A stretch of DNA of 64,000 bases from Mycobacterium sp. ENV421 (GCF_002887815.1 NZ_PDHO01000003.1:1-64000); one strand, 5' to 3'; positions 16,317-26,368 are shown, numbered from the stretch's first letter. Notes: generated from the sequence alone by a model not told the origin. Numbers and translations are program-made.

Positions 16317-17716
16317 GTACCCAACCGCAGGCACCCGTCGCGCTGGCGCCGGCGACACCGACCCGCCGCAATGCCGAACTGGCGTTGCTGTGCTTCGCAA
16401 CCTTCATCACCGTCGTGGCACTGCTGATCGTCGAGGCCAACCAGGAGCAGGGCATCAGCTGGGATCTGGCCAGTTCCACGCTGGCGTTCCTCACCTTGTT
16501 CGTGTGCGCGCACCTGGCCATCCGGCGGTTCGCGCCCTACGCCGACCCGGTCCTGCTACCCGTTGTCGCGCTGCTCAACGGGCTCGGCCTGGTGATGATC
16601 CACCGCCTCGACCTCATCGGCGGTGCGATCGCCCCGCAACGCGGACCCAGCGAAGAACAGCAGATGCTGTGGACGCTGGTCGGCGTGCTCGGCTTCTCGC
16701 TGGTGGTCGTCTTCCTCAAAGACCACCGCATTCTGGCCCGTTACGGCTACACCTGCGGTCTGGTCGGGCTTGTGCTGCTGGCGATCCCCGCGCTGCTGCC
16801 CAGTCATTTCTCCGAGACCAACGGTGCGAAGATCTGGATTCGGTTCCCCGGCTTCAGCATTCAGCCTGCTGAGTTCTCCAAGATCCTGCTGTTGATCTTC
16901 TTCGCCGCGGTGCTGGTGGCCAAGCGCGACCTGTTCACCAGCGCCGGCAAGCATTTCCTCGGCACCGACGTGCCTCGCCCGCGCGACCTGGCGCCACTGC
17001 TGGTGGCCTGGATCGTCTCGGTCGGTGTCATGGTGTTCGAAAAGGACTTGGGCACTTCGCTTCTGCTGTACGCCTCATTCCTGGTGATGGTCTACATCGC
17101 CACCGAGCGGTTCAGCTGGGTGGTCATCGGACTGACGCTGTTCGGCGCAGGCAGCGTGGTGGCCTACTACTTGTTCGGCCATGTGCGCGTGCGGGTTCAG
17201 ACCTGGCTGGATCCGTTCGGCGACCCCGAGGGCACCGGGTATCAAATGGTGCAGTCGCAGTTCAGTTTTGCCACCGGCGGCATCTTCGGCACCGGGCTGG
17301 GCAACGGCCAGCCGGGCACCGTGCCCGCCGCGTCGACGGACTTCATCATCGCCGCGGTCGGTGAAGAGCTGGGCCTGGTCGGCTTGGCCGGTGTGCTGAT
17401 GCTCTACGCGATCGTGATCGTGCGTGGGCTGCGCACTGCGATCGCCGTACGCGACAGCTTCGGCAAGCTGCTGGCCGCCGGGTTGGCCTCGACGCTGGCG
17501 ATCCAGCTGTTCATCGTCGTCGGCGGTGTCACCGGGCTGATCCCGCTGACCGGCCTGACCACACCGTGGATGTCCTACGGTGGCTCGTCGCTGGTGGCCA
17601 ACTATCTGCTGCTAGCCATCCTGGTGAAGATCTCGCACGCCGCCCGCCGCCCGATCATCACCAATCCGCATGCGCCGATCGCGTCGTCGAGCACCGAGGT
17701 GATCGAGCGCGTATGA
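16313..17716 (+). CDS. rodA: Peptidoglycan glycosyltransferase RodA (SEDS family)
   Basis: A 467-residue polytopic SEDS protein with about twelve membrane segments. Family hallmarks are IRFPGFSIQPAEFSKILLL, FEKDLGTSLLLY and TGLTTPWMSYGGSSLVANY. RodA polymerises lipid II glycan strands during elongation, in partnership with a class B PBP, here PbpA encoded next. Start and stop overlap pstP and pbpA by four bases each, so stoichiometric translation is likely. Confidence 0.96.
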   Translation: MSTQPQAPVALAPATPTRRNAELALLCFATFITVVALLIVEANQEQGISWDLASSTLAFLTLFVCAHLAIRRFAPYADPVLLPVVALLNGLGLVMIHRLDLIGGAIAPQRGPSEEQQMLWTLVGVLGFSLVVVFLKDHRILARYGYTCGLVGLVLLAIPALLPSHFSETNGAKIWIRFPGFSIQPAEFSKILLLIFFAAVLVAKRDLFTSAGKHFLGTDVPRPRDLAPLLVAWIVSVGVMVFEKDLGTSLLLYASFLVMVYIATERFSWVVIGLTLFGAGSVVAYYLFGHVRVRVQTWLDPFGDPEGTGYQMVQSQFSFATGGIFGTGLGNGQPGTVPAASTDFIIAAVGEELGLVGLAGVLMLYAIVIVRGLRTAIAVRDSFGKLLAAGLASTLAIQLFIVVGGVTGLIPLTGLTTPWMSYGGSSLVANYLLLAILVKISHAARRPIITNPHAPIASSSTEVIERV

Positions 17717-19188
17717 ACACTTCCCTGCGCCGCGTTTCGGTGATGATCATGGCGTTGATCGTGCTGCTGTTGCTCAACGCGACGATCACCCAGGTCTTCC
17801 GCGCCGATGGTCTGCGCGCCGACCCCCGCAACCAGCGTGTGCTGCTCGACGAGTACTCCCGCCAGCGCGGCCAGATCACCGCGGGCGGTCAGCTGCTGGC
17901 CTACTCGGTGTCCACCAACGGCCACTACCGCTTCCTGCGCGTCTATCCGAATCCCCTGGTCTACGCACCGATTACGGGGTTCTACTCGTTGCGCTACTCC
18001 AGCACCGGGCTCGAGCGCGCCGAAGACGGCATCCTCAACGGCTCCGATCAGCGCTTGTTCGGCCGCCGGCTGGCCGACTTCTTCACCGGCCGCGACCCGC
18101 GCGGCGGCAACGTCGACACCACGATCGTGCCGCGTATTCAGCAAGCCGCGTGGGAAGCGATGCAGCGGGGCTGCACCGGTGGATGCCGCGGCTCGGTGGT
18201 GGCCCTGGAGCCGTCCACCGGAAAGATTTTGGCGATGGTGTCCTCGCCGTCCTACGACCCGAACCTGCTGGCCACCCACGACACCGAAGAACAGGGCGCC
18301 GCTTGGCAGCAGCTACGCGACGACCCCGCCTCGCCGCTGACCAACCGGGCCATCGCTGAGACCTTTCCACCCGGGTCGACGTTCAAGGTGATCACCACCG
18401 CGGCGGCGTTGCAGAACGGTGTGACCGACAACGATCAGCTCACCAGCGCCCCCCAAATCCAGCTCCCGAACAGCACCGCGACCCTGGAGAACTACGGCGG
18501 CACCCCGTGCGGCAGCGCCCCCACCGCGTCTCTGCGGGAGGCGTTTGCCCGCTCGTGCAATACCGCGTTCGTGGAATTGGGTATCCGGGTGGGTGCTGAC
18601 GCTCTGCGCAACACCGCGCAGGCGTTCGGGTTCGACAGCCCACCAGCGCCGATCCCGTTGGAGGTAGCGGAGTCGACCATCGGCCCGATCGCCGACGCCG
18701 CCGCGCTGGGGATGTCGAGCATGGGTCAGAAAGACGTGGCGGTGACACCTTTGCAGAACGCGTTGGTGGCGGCGACGATCGCCAACTCCGGTGTGATGAT
18801 GCAGCCCTACCTGGTGGACAGCCTCAAGGGGCCGGACCTGTCGAATATCAGCACGGCAGCACCTCAGCAACAGCGGCGTGCCGTATCGACGCAGGTCGCC
18901 GCTAAACTTACGGATTTGATGATCGGCGCCGAACAGATGACCCAGCAGAAAGGGGCGATCCCCGGCGTGCAGATCGCATCCAAAACCGGGACCGCGGAAC
19001 ACGGAACCGACCCCCGCAACACTCCGCCCCATGCCTGGTACATCGCCTTCGCCCCAGCACAGAGCCCCAAAGTGGCGATCGCGGTGCTGATCGAAAACGG
19101 TGGTGACCGGTTGAACGCCACCGGCGGCGCGTTGGCCGCCCCGGTCGGCCGGGCGACGATCGCCGCGGCATTGCAGGGGGCATCATGA
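17713..19188 (+). CDS. pbpA: Penicillin-binding protein PbpA (class B transpeptidase)
   Basis: A 491-residue class B PBP. A single N-terminal membrane anchor (about residues 8-28) precedes a dimerisation region and a transpeptidase domain. Active-site motifs are S222-T-F-K225, S281-C-N283 and K424-T-G. It cross-links peptidoglycan and works with RodA. In M. tuberculosis PbpA is phosphorylated by PknB. The ATG at 17713 overlaps the rodA stop (ATGA) and gives the family length; a longer upstream frame lies inside rodA. Confidence 0.96.
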   Translation: MNTSLRRVSVMIMALIVLLLLNATITQVFRADGLRADPRNQRVLLDEYSRQRGQITAGGQLLAYSVSTNGHYRFLRVYPNPLVYAPITGFYSLRYSSTGLERAEDGILNGSDQRLFGRRLADFFTGRDPRGGNVDTTIVPRIQQAAWEAMQRGCTGGCRGSVVALEPSTGKILAMVSSPSYDPNLLATHDTEEQGAAWQQLRDDPASPLTNRAIAETFPPGSTFKVITTAAALQNGVTDNDQLTSAPQIQLPNSTATLENYGGTPCGSAPTASLREAFARSCNTAFVELGIRVGADALRNTAQAFGFDSPPAPIPLEVAESTIGPIADAAALGMSSMGQKDVAVTPLQNALVAATIANSGVMMQPYLVDSLKGPDLSNISTAAPQQQRRAVSTQVAAKLTDLMIGAEQMTQQKGAIPGVQIASKTGTAEHGTDPRNTPPHAWYIAFAPAQSPKVAIAVLIENGGDRLNATGGALAAPVGRATIAAALQGAS

Positions 19189-19223
19189 GCCCCCGCGGGC
19201 GAGCGAAGCGAGGCAAGCAATGA
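19185..19223 (+). other. Twelve-codon bridging frame and 13-bp duplication between pbpA and pknA
   Basis: ATGAGCCCCCGCG occurs at 19185 and again at 19220, where it starts pknA. The first copy begins a frame encoding [12 protein letters not shown]; its ATG overlaps the pbpA stop (ATGA) and its TGA overlaps the pknA start (ATGA). The intervening bases contain GCGAGCGAAGCGAGG. This looks like a 35-base insertion with duplication of the original pknA start that kept translational coupling. Whether the peptide is made is unknown. Confidence 0.5.
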
Positions 19224-20500
19224 GCCCCCGCGTTGGAGTCACGCTGTCCGGCCGGTATCGGCTGCAGCGGCTGATCGCCACCGGCGGTATGGGCCAGGTG
19301 TGGGAGGCCGTCGACAGCCGGCTGGGACGTCGGGTCGCGGTGAAGGTGCTCAAGCAGGAGTTCTCGTCGGACCCCGAGTTCGTCGAGCGGTTCCGCGCCG
19401 AGGCGCGCACCGTCGCCATGCTCAACCACCCCGGCATCGCGGCCGTGCACGACTACGGCGAGACCGACATGGACGGCGAGGGCCGCACCGCCTACCTGGT
19501 GATGGAACTGATCAACGGTGAGCCGTTGAACTCGGTCATCAAGCGCACCGGCAGATTGTCGCTGCGCCACGCGTTGGACATGCTCGAGCAGACCGGCCGC
19601 GCGTTGCAGGTCGCTCACGCCGCCGGGCTGGTTCACCGCGACGTCAAGCCGGGCAACATCCTGATCACGCCGACCGGCCAGGTGAAGCTCACCGACTTCG
19701 GTATCGCCAAGGCCGTCGACGCGGCGCCGGTCACCCAGACCGGCATGGTGATGGGCACCGCCCAGTACATCGCCCCCGAGCAGGCGCTGGGTCACGACGC
19801 CACCGCCGCCAGTGACGTGTACTCGCTGGGAGTTGTTGGCTACGAGGCGGTTTCGGGTAAGCGGCCATTCACGGGTGACGGTGCGCTGACCGTGGCGATG
19901 AAGCACATCAAGGAAACGCCTGCGCCGCTGCCTGCCGACCTGCCGCCCAATGTGCGCGAGCTGATCGAAATCACCCTGGTGAAGAACCCGGGCATGCGCT
20001 ACCGCAACGGTGGGCAGTTCGCCGACGCGACTGCGGCGGTGCGGGCGGGCCGGCGTCCACCGCGGCCCAACTCCGCGCCGACCATTCGCGCCACACCGGC
20101 GTCGATCCCCGGTAGTTCGCCGCGGATGCCTGCCGCCGCCCCGCCGACCGGGACGCGACCGCGGGCCACCACCGGCAGCCACCGCCCGCCGCCGCCGCGG
20201 CGCACCTTCTCCTCCGGCCAACGGGCGCTGCTGTGGGCGGCCGGCGTGCTGGGCGCCCTGGCGATCATCAGCGCCATCCTGATCGTGCTCGCCGACCGGG
20301 ACCGCAAAGACAACAAACCCGTCGAGCAGACGGTCACCGACACCGTCACCCCCACCAGCCAGGCGGCGCCTTCGGGTTGGACGGATCACCACATCGCCGG
20401 TAATCCTGGAGGACAGATCGGGGTACCCCGATTCAGCGCTGCCAGCGCCGATGTTGGCTCGCTGTCCGAGGCTGTTCACACCGACGAGAAACCGCGATGA
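19220..20500 (+). CDS. pknA: Serine/threonine protein kinase PknA
   Basis: A 426-residue transmembrane kinase. The kinase domain (residues 10-275) has the glycine loop [10 protein letters not shown]42, the HRDVKPGN catalytic loop with D141, DFG and the activation loop [19 protein letters not shown] Pro/Arg-rich juxtamembrane linker precedes one membrane segment (about 335-355) and a short extracytoplasmic tail without PASTA repeats. It phosphorylates FhaB, Wag31 and other growth factors in M. tuberculosis. The stop overlaps the pknB start. Confidence 0.96.
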   Translation: MSPRVGVTLSGRYRLQRLIATGGMGQVWEAVDSRLGRRVAVKVLKQEFSSDPEFVERFRAEARTVAMLNHPGIAAVHDYGETDMDGEGRTAYLVMELINGEPLNSVIKRTGRLSLRHALDMLEQTGRALQVAHAAGLVHRDVKPGNILITPTGQVKLTDFGIAKAVDAAPVTQTGMVMGTAQYIAPEQALGHDATAASDVYSLGVVGYEAVSGKRPFTGDGALTVAMKHIKETPAPLPADLPPNVRELIEITLVKNPGMRYRNGGQFADATAAVRAGRRPPRPNSAPTIRATPASIPGSSPRMPAAAPPTGTRPRATTGSHRPPPPRRTFSSGQRALLWAAGVLGALAIISAILIVLADRDRKDNKPVEQTVTDTVTPTSQAAPSGWTDHHIAGNPGGQIGVPRFSAASADVGSLSEAVHTDEKPR

Positions 20501-22380
20501 CCACCCCACAGCACCTGTCCGACCGCTACGAGCTGGGCGAGATCATCGGGTTCGGCGGCATGTCCGAGGTGCACATGGCCCGCGACACACGCCTGCACCG
20601 CGATGTAGCGGTCAAGGTGCTGCGCGCCGACCTGGCCCGCGACCCGAGTTTCTACCTGCGGTTTCGCCGCGAGGCGCAGAACGCCGCCGCGCTGAATCAT
20701 CCCGCGATCGTGGCTGTCTACGACACCGGCGAGGCCGAGACCGCCAACGGTCCGCTGCCGTACATCGTGATGGAGTACGTCGAAGGCGTGACCCTGCGCG
20801 ACATCGTCCACACCGACGGCCCCATCCCGTACCGCCGGGCCATCGAGATCATCGCCGACGCCTGCCAGGCGCTGAACTTCAGCCACCAGCACGGCATCAT
20901 CCACCGCGACGTCAAGCCGGCGAACATCATGATCTCCAAGACCGGCGCGGTGAAGGTCATGGACTTCGGCATCGCGCGTGCACTGGCCGACGCGGGCAAC
21001 AGCGTCACCCAGACCGCGGCGGTCATCGGGACGGCGCAATACCTGTCTCCCGAGCAGGCCCGCGGGGAACCGGTCGACGCCCGCTCCGACGTCTACTCGC
21101 TGGGCTGTGTGCTCTACGAGATCCTGACCGGCGAGCCGCCGTTCGTCGGTGATTCGCCGGTGGCGGTGGCCTATCAGCACGTCCGCGAGGATCCGGTGCC
21201 GCCGTCGCAGAAGCATTCGGGCATCTCCCCGGAGCTGGACGCGGTGGTGCTCAAAGCGCTGGCCAAGAATCCGGACAACCGCTACCAGACCGCCGCCGAG
21301 ATGCGCACCGACCTGGTGCGGGTGCACAACGGCGAGGCGCCGGAGGCGCCGAAGGTGCTCAGCGCCGCCGAACGGACCTCGCTGCTCAACGCAGCGCCGG
21401 CGGCGCCCTCCCGCAGGGACGACACCGACGAGATCCCGCGGCACGGCGCTCTTGTCGAGAGTGACCGGGCAGGCGGGTCCATCGGCCGCTGGCTGATCGT
21501 CGTCGCGGTGCTGGCCATCCTGACCGTGGTGGTGACCATCGGGATCAACATGGTCAGCGGCAATCCCCGCAATCTGCAGGTGCCGGATGTGCGCGGGCAG
21601 AGCCAGGCCGACGCGATCGCCGCCTTGCAGAACAAGGGCTTCAAGATCCGCACTCAGCAGAAGCCGGACAACACCGTGCCCCCGGAGAAGGTCATCGACA
21701 CCGATCCGGCGGCCAACTCACAGGCCAGCGCCGGCGACGAAGTCGTGATCAATGTGTCGACCGGCCCTGAGCAGCGAGAGGTTCCGGACTGCTCCAACAA
21801 CCTGTCCTACGGCGAATGCGTCCAGAAGCTCAAGGACGCCGGCTTCTCCAAGTTCAAGCAGACGGCGTCGGCATCCGCGCCGGATCTGAAGGACAAGGTA
21901 CTGTCCACGATTCCGCCGGCCAACCAGACGTCGGCGATCACCAACGAGATCACCGTGGTCGTCGGCAACGGCCCGCAGACCGCCGAGGTGCCGGTGGTCG
22001 CCGGGCAGACGGTCGACGTCGCTCAACAGATCCTCACGGCGTCGGGATTCCTCAAGACGCTGCCGGTTCCGACCGACAGCACAGAGCCCTCCGGGCAGGT
22101 GGTCGGTACCGATCCCCCCAACGGCCAGACCGTGCCTCAAGACACGGTGATCCAGATCAAGGTGTCGAAGGGCAATCAGTTCGTGATGCCCGACCTGCGG
22201 GGCATGTTCTGGACCGACGCCGAACCGCGGCTGCGCGGCCTCGGCTGGACCGGTGTGCTGGACAAGGGTGGTGACGTGCAGAACAGCGGTCAGCCATCGC
22301 ATGCTGTCGTGTCGCAGAGCCCGGCGCCGCAGAGCGCGGTGAACTTCGGCGCGACGATCACCCTCAGCTTTGCGTCGTAG
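20497..22380 (+). CDS. pknB: Serine/threonine protein kinase PknB with four PASTA domains
   Basis: A 627-residue kinase. The kinase domain (1-275) has K40, HRDVKPAN with D138 and the activation loop [20 protein letters not shown]. The membrane segment is at about 332-353. Four extracytoplasmic PASTA repeats (354-627) sense muropeptides or lipid II. PknB is essential in M. tuberculosis and phosphorylates CwlM, MviN, PbpA and FhaA. It is the last gene of the operon. Its 3' end overlaps the convergent trpG by 17 bases. Confidence 0.97.
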   Translation: MTTPQHLSDRYELGEIIGFGGMSEVHMARDTRLHRDVAVKVLRADLARDPSFYLRFRREAQNAAALNHPAIVAVYDTGEAETANGPLPYIVMEYVEGVTLRDIVHTDGPIPYRRAIEIIADACQALNFSHQHGIIHRDVKPANIMISKTGAVKVMDFGIARALADAGNSVTQTAAVIGTAQYLSPEQARGEPVDARSDVYSLGCVLYEILTGEPPFVGDSPVAVAYQHVREDPVPPSQKHSGISPELDAVVLKALAKNPDNRYQTAAEMRTDLVRVHNGEAPEAPKVLSAAERTSLLNAAPAAPSRRDDTDEIPRHGALVESDRAGGSIGRWLIVVAVLAILTVVVTIGINMVSGNPRNLQVPDVRGQSQADAIAALQNKGFKIRTQQKPDNTVPPEKVIDTDPAANSQASAGDEVVINVSTGPEQREVPDCSNNLSYGECVQKLKDAGFSKFKQTASASAPDLKDKVLSTIPPANQTSAITNEITVVVGNGPQTAEVPVVAGQTVDVAQQILTASGFLKTLPVPTDSTEPSGQVVGTDPPNGQTVPQDTVIQIKVSKGNQFVMPDLRGMFWTDAEPRLRGLGWTGVLDKGGDVQNSGQPSHAVVSQSPAPQSAVNFGATITLSFAS

Positions 22381-23086
22381 CTTCTAAGGGTTGCTGCCCG
22401 CCGGTGTTGATCCCCCGGTCGCTGCGCTCCTGCCCGCCGAGGGCATGCCGCACGGTGTCGGCGACCTCTTGCTCGAGTCGGCACACCAGCGACTCCTCGG
22501 GAGCCTGCCCGCAGTAGCCCAGCCAGTTGGCCAGCATCCGGTGACCGCCCTCGGTCAGGATCGACTCCGGGTGGAACTGCACACCATGGATCGGTAGTTC
22601 GACATGGCGGACGGCCATGACGACACCGCCCTCGGTGCGCGCGGTCACCTCGAGTTCGGCCGGCATGGTTTCCGGCAGGATCGTCAGTGAGTGATAGCGC
22701 GTCGCCGTGAAAGGGTCCGGAAGTCCGTGCAGCACACCGATATTCGTGTGGTAGACGGTGCTGGTCTTGCCGTGCAGCAGCTCGGGTGCGCGGTCGACCG
22801 TGCCGCCGAATGCCACACCGATCGCCTGGTGACCGAGGCACACACCCAGCAGCGGGGTGCCCGCCGTGGCGCACGCGCGGACCAACGGGATCGACGCTCC
22901 GGCACGTTCCGGCGTACCCGGTCCCGGGCTGAGCAGGATCCCGTCGAATTCGGCGGCGACGCCGGCTTCGTCAGCCAGCCGCTCGTCGTCGTTGCGCCAG
23001 ACCTGTGCGTCGACCCCGAGCTGGCCCAGATACTGGACGAGGTTGAACACGAAGCTGTCGTAATTGTCGACGACCAAAACCTGCAT
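22364..23086 (-). CDS. trpG: Glutamine amidotransferase TrpG/PabA (aminodeoxychorismate/anthranilate synthase component II)
   Basis: A 240-residue class I glutamine amidotransferase. It starts MQVLVVDNYDSFVFNL and carries the nucleophile C83 in LLGVCLGHQAIG and the H172/E174 pair in GVQFHPES, so the triad is complete. It supplies ammonia to a chorismate-using partner, either TrpE (tryptophan) or PabB (folate), which is not in the window; the TrpG label follows the M. tuberculosis gene at this position. It converges on and overlaps pknB and runs in the same direction as the DUF881 gene upstream. Confidence 0.9.
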   Translation of the reverse strand: MQVLVVDNYDSFVFNLVQYLGQLGVDAQVWRNDDERLADEAGVAAEFDGILLSPGPGTPERAGASIPLVRACATAGTPLLGVCLGHQAIGVAFGGTVDRAPELLHGKTSTVYHTNIGVLHGLPDPFTATRYHSLTILPETMPAELEVTARTEGGVVMAVRHVELPIHGVQFHPESILTEGGHRMLANWLGYCGQAPEESLVCRLEQEVADTVRHALGGQERSDRGINTGGQQPLEATTQS

Positions 23087-23114
23087 CAGGCCAGGTTACC
23101 TGGGGTGGTGCAGG

Positions 23115-23906
23115 TCAGTAGCCCACCGGACCCGCCGGCTGGGCGTAGCGCATCCGCACCGGTTCGGTGTATCCGGCGACCTGGACGTCGTCGCGGACCT
23201 GCTCGCTGTAGCCCAGGCCGAACCGCACGACGTATTGCTTGTACAGCGTGACCAGGGGAGCCGACGCCAGTGCGGCCTGCATGGCGGACGCGTCGCCGAT
23301 CGCCGTGATTTTGTACGGCGGGCTGTACGTGCGCCCGTTGAGCAACAGGGTGTTGCCGACGCACCGCGGAGCGGACGTCCCGATGATGCGCTGATCCTGC
23401 ATCTGGATCGCCTCGGCGCCGGCGCTCCACAGTGCGTTGAGCACGGCCTGGATGTCCTGCTGGTGGACCACCAGGTCGTCGGGCGAGGCGTCGCGGGGGA
23501 AGCGCCCATTGGCGTCGCGCTGTGCGTCGGAGAGGGTGACCACCAGGCCGGCCCCGTGTACCGGATTCAGCCCGGCAGTGGCAGCCAGCTCGTCGGCGCG
23601 GGCCTGCATGGCCGCCAGCGCGGTGCCGGATGCGCCGCCGTGGGTGGAGTCGATCTGGGACGCCAGGGCGTCGCGCTGGGCACTGAGCCGGTCGACCGAC
23701 TGCTGCGCGTCGTGCACCAGGTCGACGAGCCGGGGGGAGTCGCTGCGGCGGATCTCGCTGCCACCGGACACACCGTGGGTGGTAGCCAGCAGTACGCCCG
23801 CCAACAGGCACACCACCGGGACGCCGAACCGCCACGGCGAGCGCGTGGCACCCGTCGTCGCTGCCGCCGGAATTGTCGGGTCACGGCGCCGCTGCGTTAA
23901 TCTCAT
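23115..23906 (-). CDS. DUF881 family membrane protein
   Basis: A 263-residue protein with one N-terminal membrane segment (about 27-44), a coiled-coil-like region ([26 protein letters not shown]) and a C-terminal DUF881 domain ([38 protein letters not shown]). The family is common in Gram-positive division clusters and its role is unknown. The position equals Rv0012. The start MRLTQRRRD at 23906 is preferred to a longer frame that would overlap crgA. It is divergent from crgA with 49 bases between them. Confidence 0.88.
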   Translation of the reverse strand: MRLTQRRRDPTIPAAATTGATRSPWRFGVPVVCLLAGVLLATTHGVSGGSEIRRSDSPRLVDLVHDAQQSVDRLSAQRDALASQIDSTHGGASGTALAAMQARADELAATAGLNPVHGAGLVVTLSDAQRDANGRFPRDASPDDLVVHQQDIQAVLNALWSAGAEAIQMQDQRIIGTSAPRCVGNTLLLNGRTYSPPYKITAIGDASAMQAALASAPLVTLYKQYVVRFGLGYSEQVRDDVQVAGYTEPVRMRYAQPAGPVGY

Positions 23907-23955
23907 AAGCGATCTGCGCACCATCGTCGCAGAAGATCCCGGCCCGAAGGTACCC

Positions 23956-24237
23956 ATGCCCAAGTCCAAGGTTCGCAAGAAAAACGACTTCACGGTCAAT
24001 CCGGTGAGCCGCACTCCGGTCAAGGTGAAGGCCGGACCGTCGAGCGTGTGGTTCGTGGTGCTGTTCATCAGCCTGATGCTGATCGGGCTGGCCTGGCTGC
24101 TGGTGTTCCAGTTGGCCGCGTCCGGGTATGACACCCCGAGCGCGCTGCAGTGGATGGCCAAGTTGGGCCCCTGGAACTATGCGATCGCCTTCGGCTTCAT
24201 GATCTCCGGGTTGTTGCTGACGATGCGGTGGCGCTGA
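23956..24237 (+). CDS. crgA: Cell division protein CrgA
   Basis: A 93-residue protein with a basic N-terminus ([16 protein letters not shown]) and two membrane segments (about 30-52 and 70-90) joined by a short loop, MRWR at the end; length equals the mycobacterial family. CrgA recruits or stabilises FtsZ, FtsI and other division proteins and interacts with CwsA, encoded 1.3 kb away. The ATG at 23956 is the conserved start; the long upstream frame is antisense to the DUF881 gene. Confidence 0.95.
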   Translation: MPKSKVRKKNDFTVNPVSRTPVKVKAGPSSVWFVVLFISLMLIGLAWLLVFQLAASGYDTPSALQWMAKLGPWNYAIAFGFMISGLLLTMRWR

Positions 24238-24308
24238 GCGGCTGCGACATCTCGGCGGCCCCATGCTGTGCGAACGCCGTTCCCAGGCTGGCAACCTCCT
24301 GGTCACCC

Positions 24309-24326
24309 AATCACACGCGTGTGATT
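24309..24326. promoter_or_regulatory. 18-bp perfect palindrome upstream of the PH-domain gene
   Basis: AATCACACGCGTGTGATT reads the same on both strands. It lies 67 bases before the PH-domain protein gene and 23 bases before a consensus DnaA box. It has the look of a dimer-binding operator, with TCACA and TGTGA half sites in inverted order compared with CRP sites. The binding protein is unknown. Confidence 0.55.
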
Positions 24327-24348
24327 CATCCCCATTGTTGATAGCACC

Positions 24349-24357
24349 TGTGGATAA
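24349..24357 (-). promoter_or_regulatory. Isolated consensus DnaA box
   Basis: TGTGGATAA, the complement of the perfect box TTATCCACA, lies 36 bases before the PH-domain protein gene and about 12 kb from oriC. A single match of this strength can occur by chance. It might link expression of the gene to DnaA. Confidence 0.5.
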
Positions 24358-24392
24358 CTGCATACCACGCGGTAGAGGTGCCGGGGGCAGCC

Positions 24393-24812
24393 ATGCAGCA
24401 AACTGAGTGGGCCCCGAAAACTGCCGCCATCGCAGCTCTGGGGATCGGCGGTCTCTTGATGGCAATCGTCTGTGTGACCGTCATCACAGATGTCCCTGGC
24501 CGGATACTCACCGGCATTGCTGCGCTCGGACTGGTCGCGTTCGCGGTCGGATCATGGCGAGCGCGACCCCGGCTGGCTATCACCGGTGACGCGCTGGTGT
24601 ATCGCGGATGGTTCAGCGCCCAGACATTGCGGCGATCCGACATCACACTGATCCGGATCACCGAGTTCCGCCGGCTCGGCCGCAAGACGCGTCTGCTGGA
24701 GATCGACACGACGGCCGACCGGCTGATCGTGCTCAGTCGGTGGGACCTGGGAAGCAACCCGGTCGATGTTCTGGACGCATTGACCGACGCGGGATTCGCC
24801 GGCCGCCACTAG
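24393..24812 (+). CDS. PH domain-containing membrane protein
   Basis: A 139-residue protein, equivalent in position to Rv0010c. Two adjacent hydrophobic segments (about 10-32 and 38-55) are followed by a small bacterial PH-like domain (PRLAITGDALVYRGWFSAQTLRRSDITLIRI). Function unknown; such proteins are typically envelope-associated. The start ATG at 24393 follows a GGGGGCAG ribosome site. Upstream lie an 18-base palindrome and a DnaA box. A strong hairpin terminator separates it from the convergent ppiA. Confidence 0.82.
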   Translation: MQQTEWAPKTAAIAALGIGGLLMAIVCVTVITDVPGRILTGIAALGLVAFAVGSWRARPRLAITGDALVYRGWFSAQTLRRSDITLIRITEFRRLGRKTRLLEIDTTADRLIVLSRWDLGSNPVDVLDALTDAGFAGRH

Positions 24813-24829
24813 CCCGTTGAGATAGCACT

Positions 24830-24861
24830 GAGGGCGAGAATTCCGCGGAATCCTCGCCCTC
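24830..24861. terminator. Hairpin terminator between PH-domain gene and ppiA
   Basis: GAGGGCGAG (24830-24838) pairs with CTCGCCCTC (24853-24861); inside it the 12-base palindrome ATTCCGCGGAAT extends the stem after one mismatch. There is no T-tract, which is usual for mycobacterial intrinsic terminators. It lies between convergent genes and can serve both. Confidence 0.82.
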
Positions 24862-24881
24862 GGTACTGCCTCAATGCGCGG

Positions 24882-25409
24882 TCAGGAGATGGTGATCGAC
24901 TCGATCACCACATCGTCGGTGGGCCGGTCGTTGCGATCGGTCGCCGTGGTGGCGATCGCGTCGACGACCTTCTGCGATTCGGGGTCGACGATCTCACCGA
25001 AAATGGTGTGCCGACGGTTCAGGTGCGGGGTCTTGCCCACAGTGATGAAGAACTGTGAGCCGTTGGTGCCCGGTCCTGCGTTGGCCATCGCCAGCAGGTA
25101 GGGCTTGTCGAACTGCAGCTCCGGGTGGAACTCGTCGGCGAACTTGTAGCCCGGGCCGCCGCGGCCGGTACCCGTCGGGTCACCGCCCTGGATCATGAAT
25201 CCGTCGATGACGCGGTGGAAGACGGCGCCGTCGTAGAAGGGGCCCGAGGTGCTGCCCGACGCGTTCTCCGTCGAGTACTCCTTGGTGCCCTGAGCCAGAC
25301 CAACGAAGTTGGCGACGGTCTTGGGGGCGTGGTTACCGAACAGGGCGATCTTGATGTCGCCGCGGTTCGTGTGCAGGGTCGCTGTTGCGGTTGCGATGTC
25401 GCTCGTCAC
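24882..25409 (-). CDS. ppiA: Peptidyl-prolyl cis-trans isomerase PpiA (cyclophilin)
   Basis: A 175-residue cyclophilin without signal peptide. Typical blocks are [58 protein letters not shown] and HTIFGEIVD, which hold the active-site Arg, Phe, Gln and Trp/His positions. It accelerates proline isomerisation during folding. The GTG at 25409 gives the family start. It is divergent from cwsA. Confidence 0.95.
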   Translation of the reverse strand: MTSDIATATATLHTNRGDIKIALFGNHAPKTVANFVGLAQGTKEYSTENASGSTSGPFYDGAVFHRVIDGFMIQGGDPTGTGRGGPGYKFADEFHPELQFDKPYLLAMANAGPGTNGSQFFITVGKTPHLNRRHTIFGEIVDPESQKVVDAIATTATDRNDRPTDDVVIESITIS

Positions 25410-25516
25410 GGGAACTCAGTGTGCCACTAGCAGCCGGTGCCCGATCCCGCGGCCACCCCCGTGGCGCTGTGGCAGTGTTGACGGCATCAACGCTGCGCCG
25501 GTGTCGGGAGGACGAA

Positions 25517-25927
25517 ATGGGCCGCAAGAGTGAACCCAAGCTCACATCGCGGGAGCGGCTGAACCGCGGACTGCACTACACCGCCGTCGGCCCGGTGGAC
25601 ATCACCCGCGGCGTCGCGGGCATCACCGCGCATTCAGCGGAATCGGCCGCGGTCGCGCTCCGGCGCCGGGCCCGGGAGGCCCGTGCCGTGCAGCAGGAGG
25701 TCGGCGCCGAGGTCGAAGCGGTCAAGCAGGTGGTGGCCGAGCTTCCCCAAATACTTCAGGACGTCCGCACCGCGCGGCATCGGCGGCGCCGGCGGCGGCT
25801 GTTCGTCTTCGGCTTCCTGGGGTTGGCAACCGCCGGCGGGGCTGTGGCGTTCGTGATCACGAGGCGATCGTCGACGCCCGAGCCCTCCGCGCTGCCGCCG
25901 AGTGTCGACGTTTCGCCGAAGATCTGA
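25517..25927 (+). CDS. cwsA: Cell wall synthesis protein CwsA
   Basis: A 136-residue protein matching Rv0008c in position and sequence pattern: MGRKSEPKLTSRERLNRGLHYTAVGPVDITRG at the start, a long Ala/Glu/Arg-rich helix (about 40-90), basic RHRRRRRR and one C-terminal membrane segment (about 98-116). CwsA interacts with CrgA and Wag31 and helps polar wall growth. GGGAGG sits five bases before the ATG. The long frame upstream is antisense to ppiA. Confidence 0.9.
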   Translation: MGRKSEPKLTSRERLNRGLHYTAVGPVDITRGVAGITAHSAESAAVALRRRAREARAVQQEVGAEVEAVKQVVAELPQILQDVRTARHRRRRRRLFVFGFLGLATAGGAVAFVITRRSSTPEPSALPPSVDVSPKI

Positions 25928-26118
25928 CCCGGCAGCCGAGCACCATTGCCGGCCATCGGCGTGCCGGTCGAGTCTTGAGTTCAATTGCCCCACAACGACA
26001 TTTGCCGGCGCGGCCGCGCCACCCGCGAAAATGGCGAATCTTAGTTTGCTGCACTACTCAATTACGCATTTTGGTCTGTCAGCGATTTTGCTTTGCCGGA
26101 TCCGCCCTAACGTGCATT

Positions 26119-26274
26119 ATGTTCGGCATGGGTTGGGGGAGCCTTTCGCATCAGAAGGTCAAGTGCGCGATCTGCAGCCACGAGCAGACGCTGTTCATCG
26201 ACAGGGAAACCTTCACCTGTCGCCGATGCAAGAAGACGCTTCCGCGTCGCCTGGCGGTACCGGCCAGGGGCTGA
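26119..26274 (+). CDS. Small zinc-ribbon-like protein
   Basis: A 51-residue frame with two CxxC pairs (CAIC and CRRC) 16 residues apart, the spacing of a mini zinc ribbon, and a basic tail. I do not recognise the family. The ATG at 26119 lies five bases after TAACGT (26108-26113), which suggests a leaderless transcript; ATG 26128 is the alternative. It sits downstream of an unusually A/T-rich stretch (about 26035-26100) and converges on tRNA-Ala. It may be real, but the evidence is only the cysteine pattern. Confidence 0.5.
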   Translation: MFGMGWGSLSHQKVKCAICSHEQTLFIDRETFTCRRCKKTLPRRLAVPARG

Positions 26275-26295
26275 TTGCGCCTCGCGCCATTCTTG

Positions 26296-26368
26296 TGGAG
26301 CCTAGGAGATTCGAACTCCTGACATCTGCCTTGCAAAGGCAGCGCTCTACCAACTGAGCTAAGGCCCC
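26296..26368 (-). tRNA. alaT: tRNA-Ala (anticodon TGC)
   Basis: A 73-base cloverleaf. Acceptor GGGGCCT pairs with AGGCTCC (one G-T pair), D arm AGCTCAGTTGGTAGAGC, anticodon stem CTGCC/GGCAG with TGC in the loop TTTGCAA, T-loop TTCGAAT, discriminator A. It is in the conserved position downstream of gyrA and tRNA-Ile. Confidence 0.97.
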
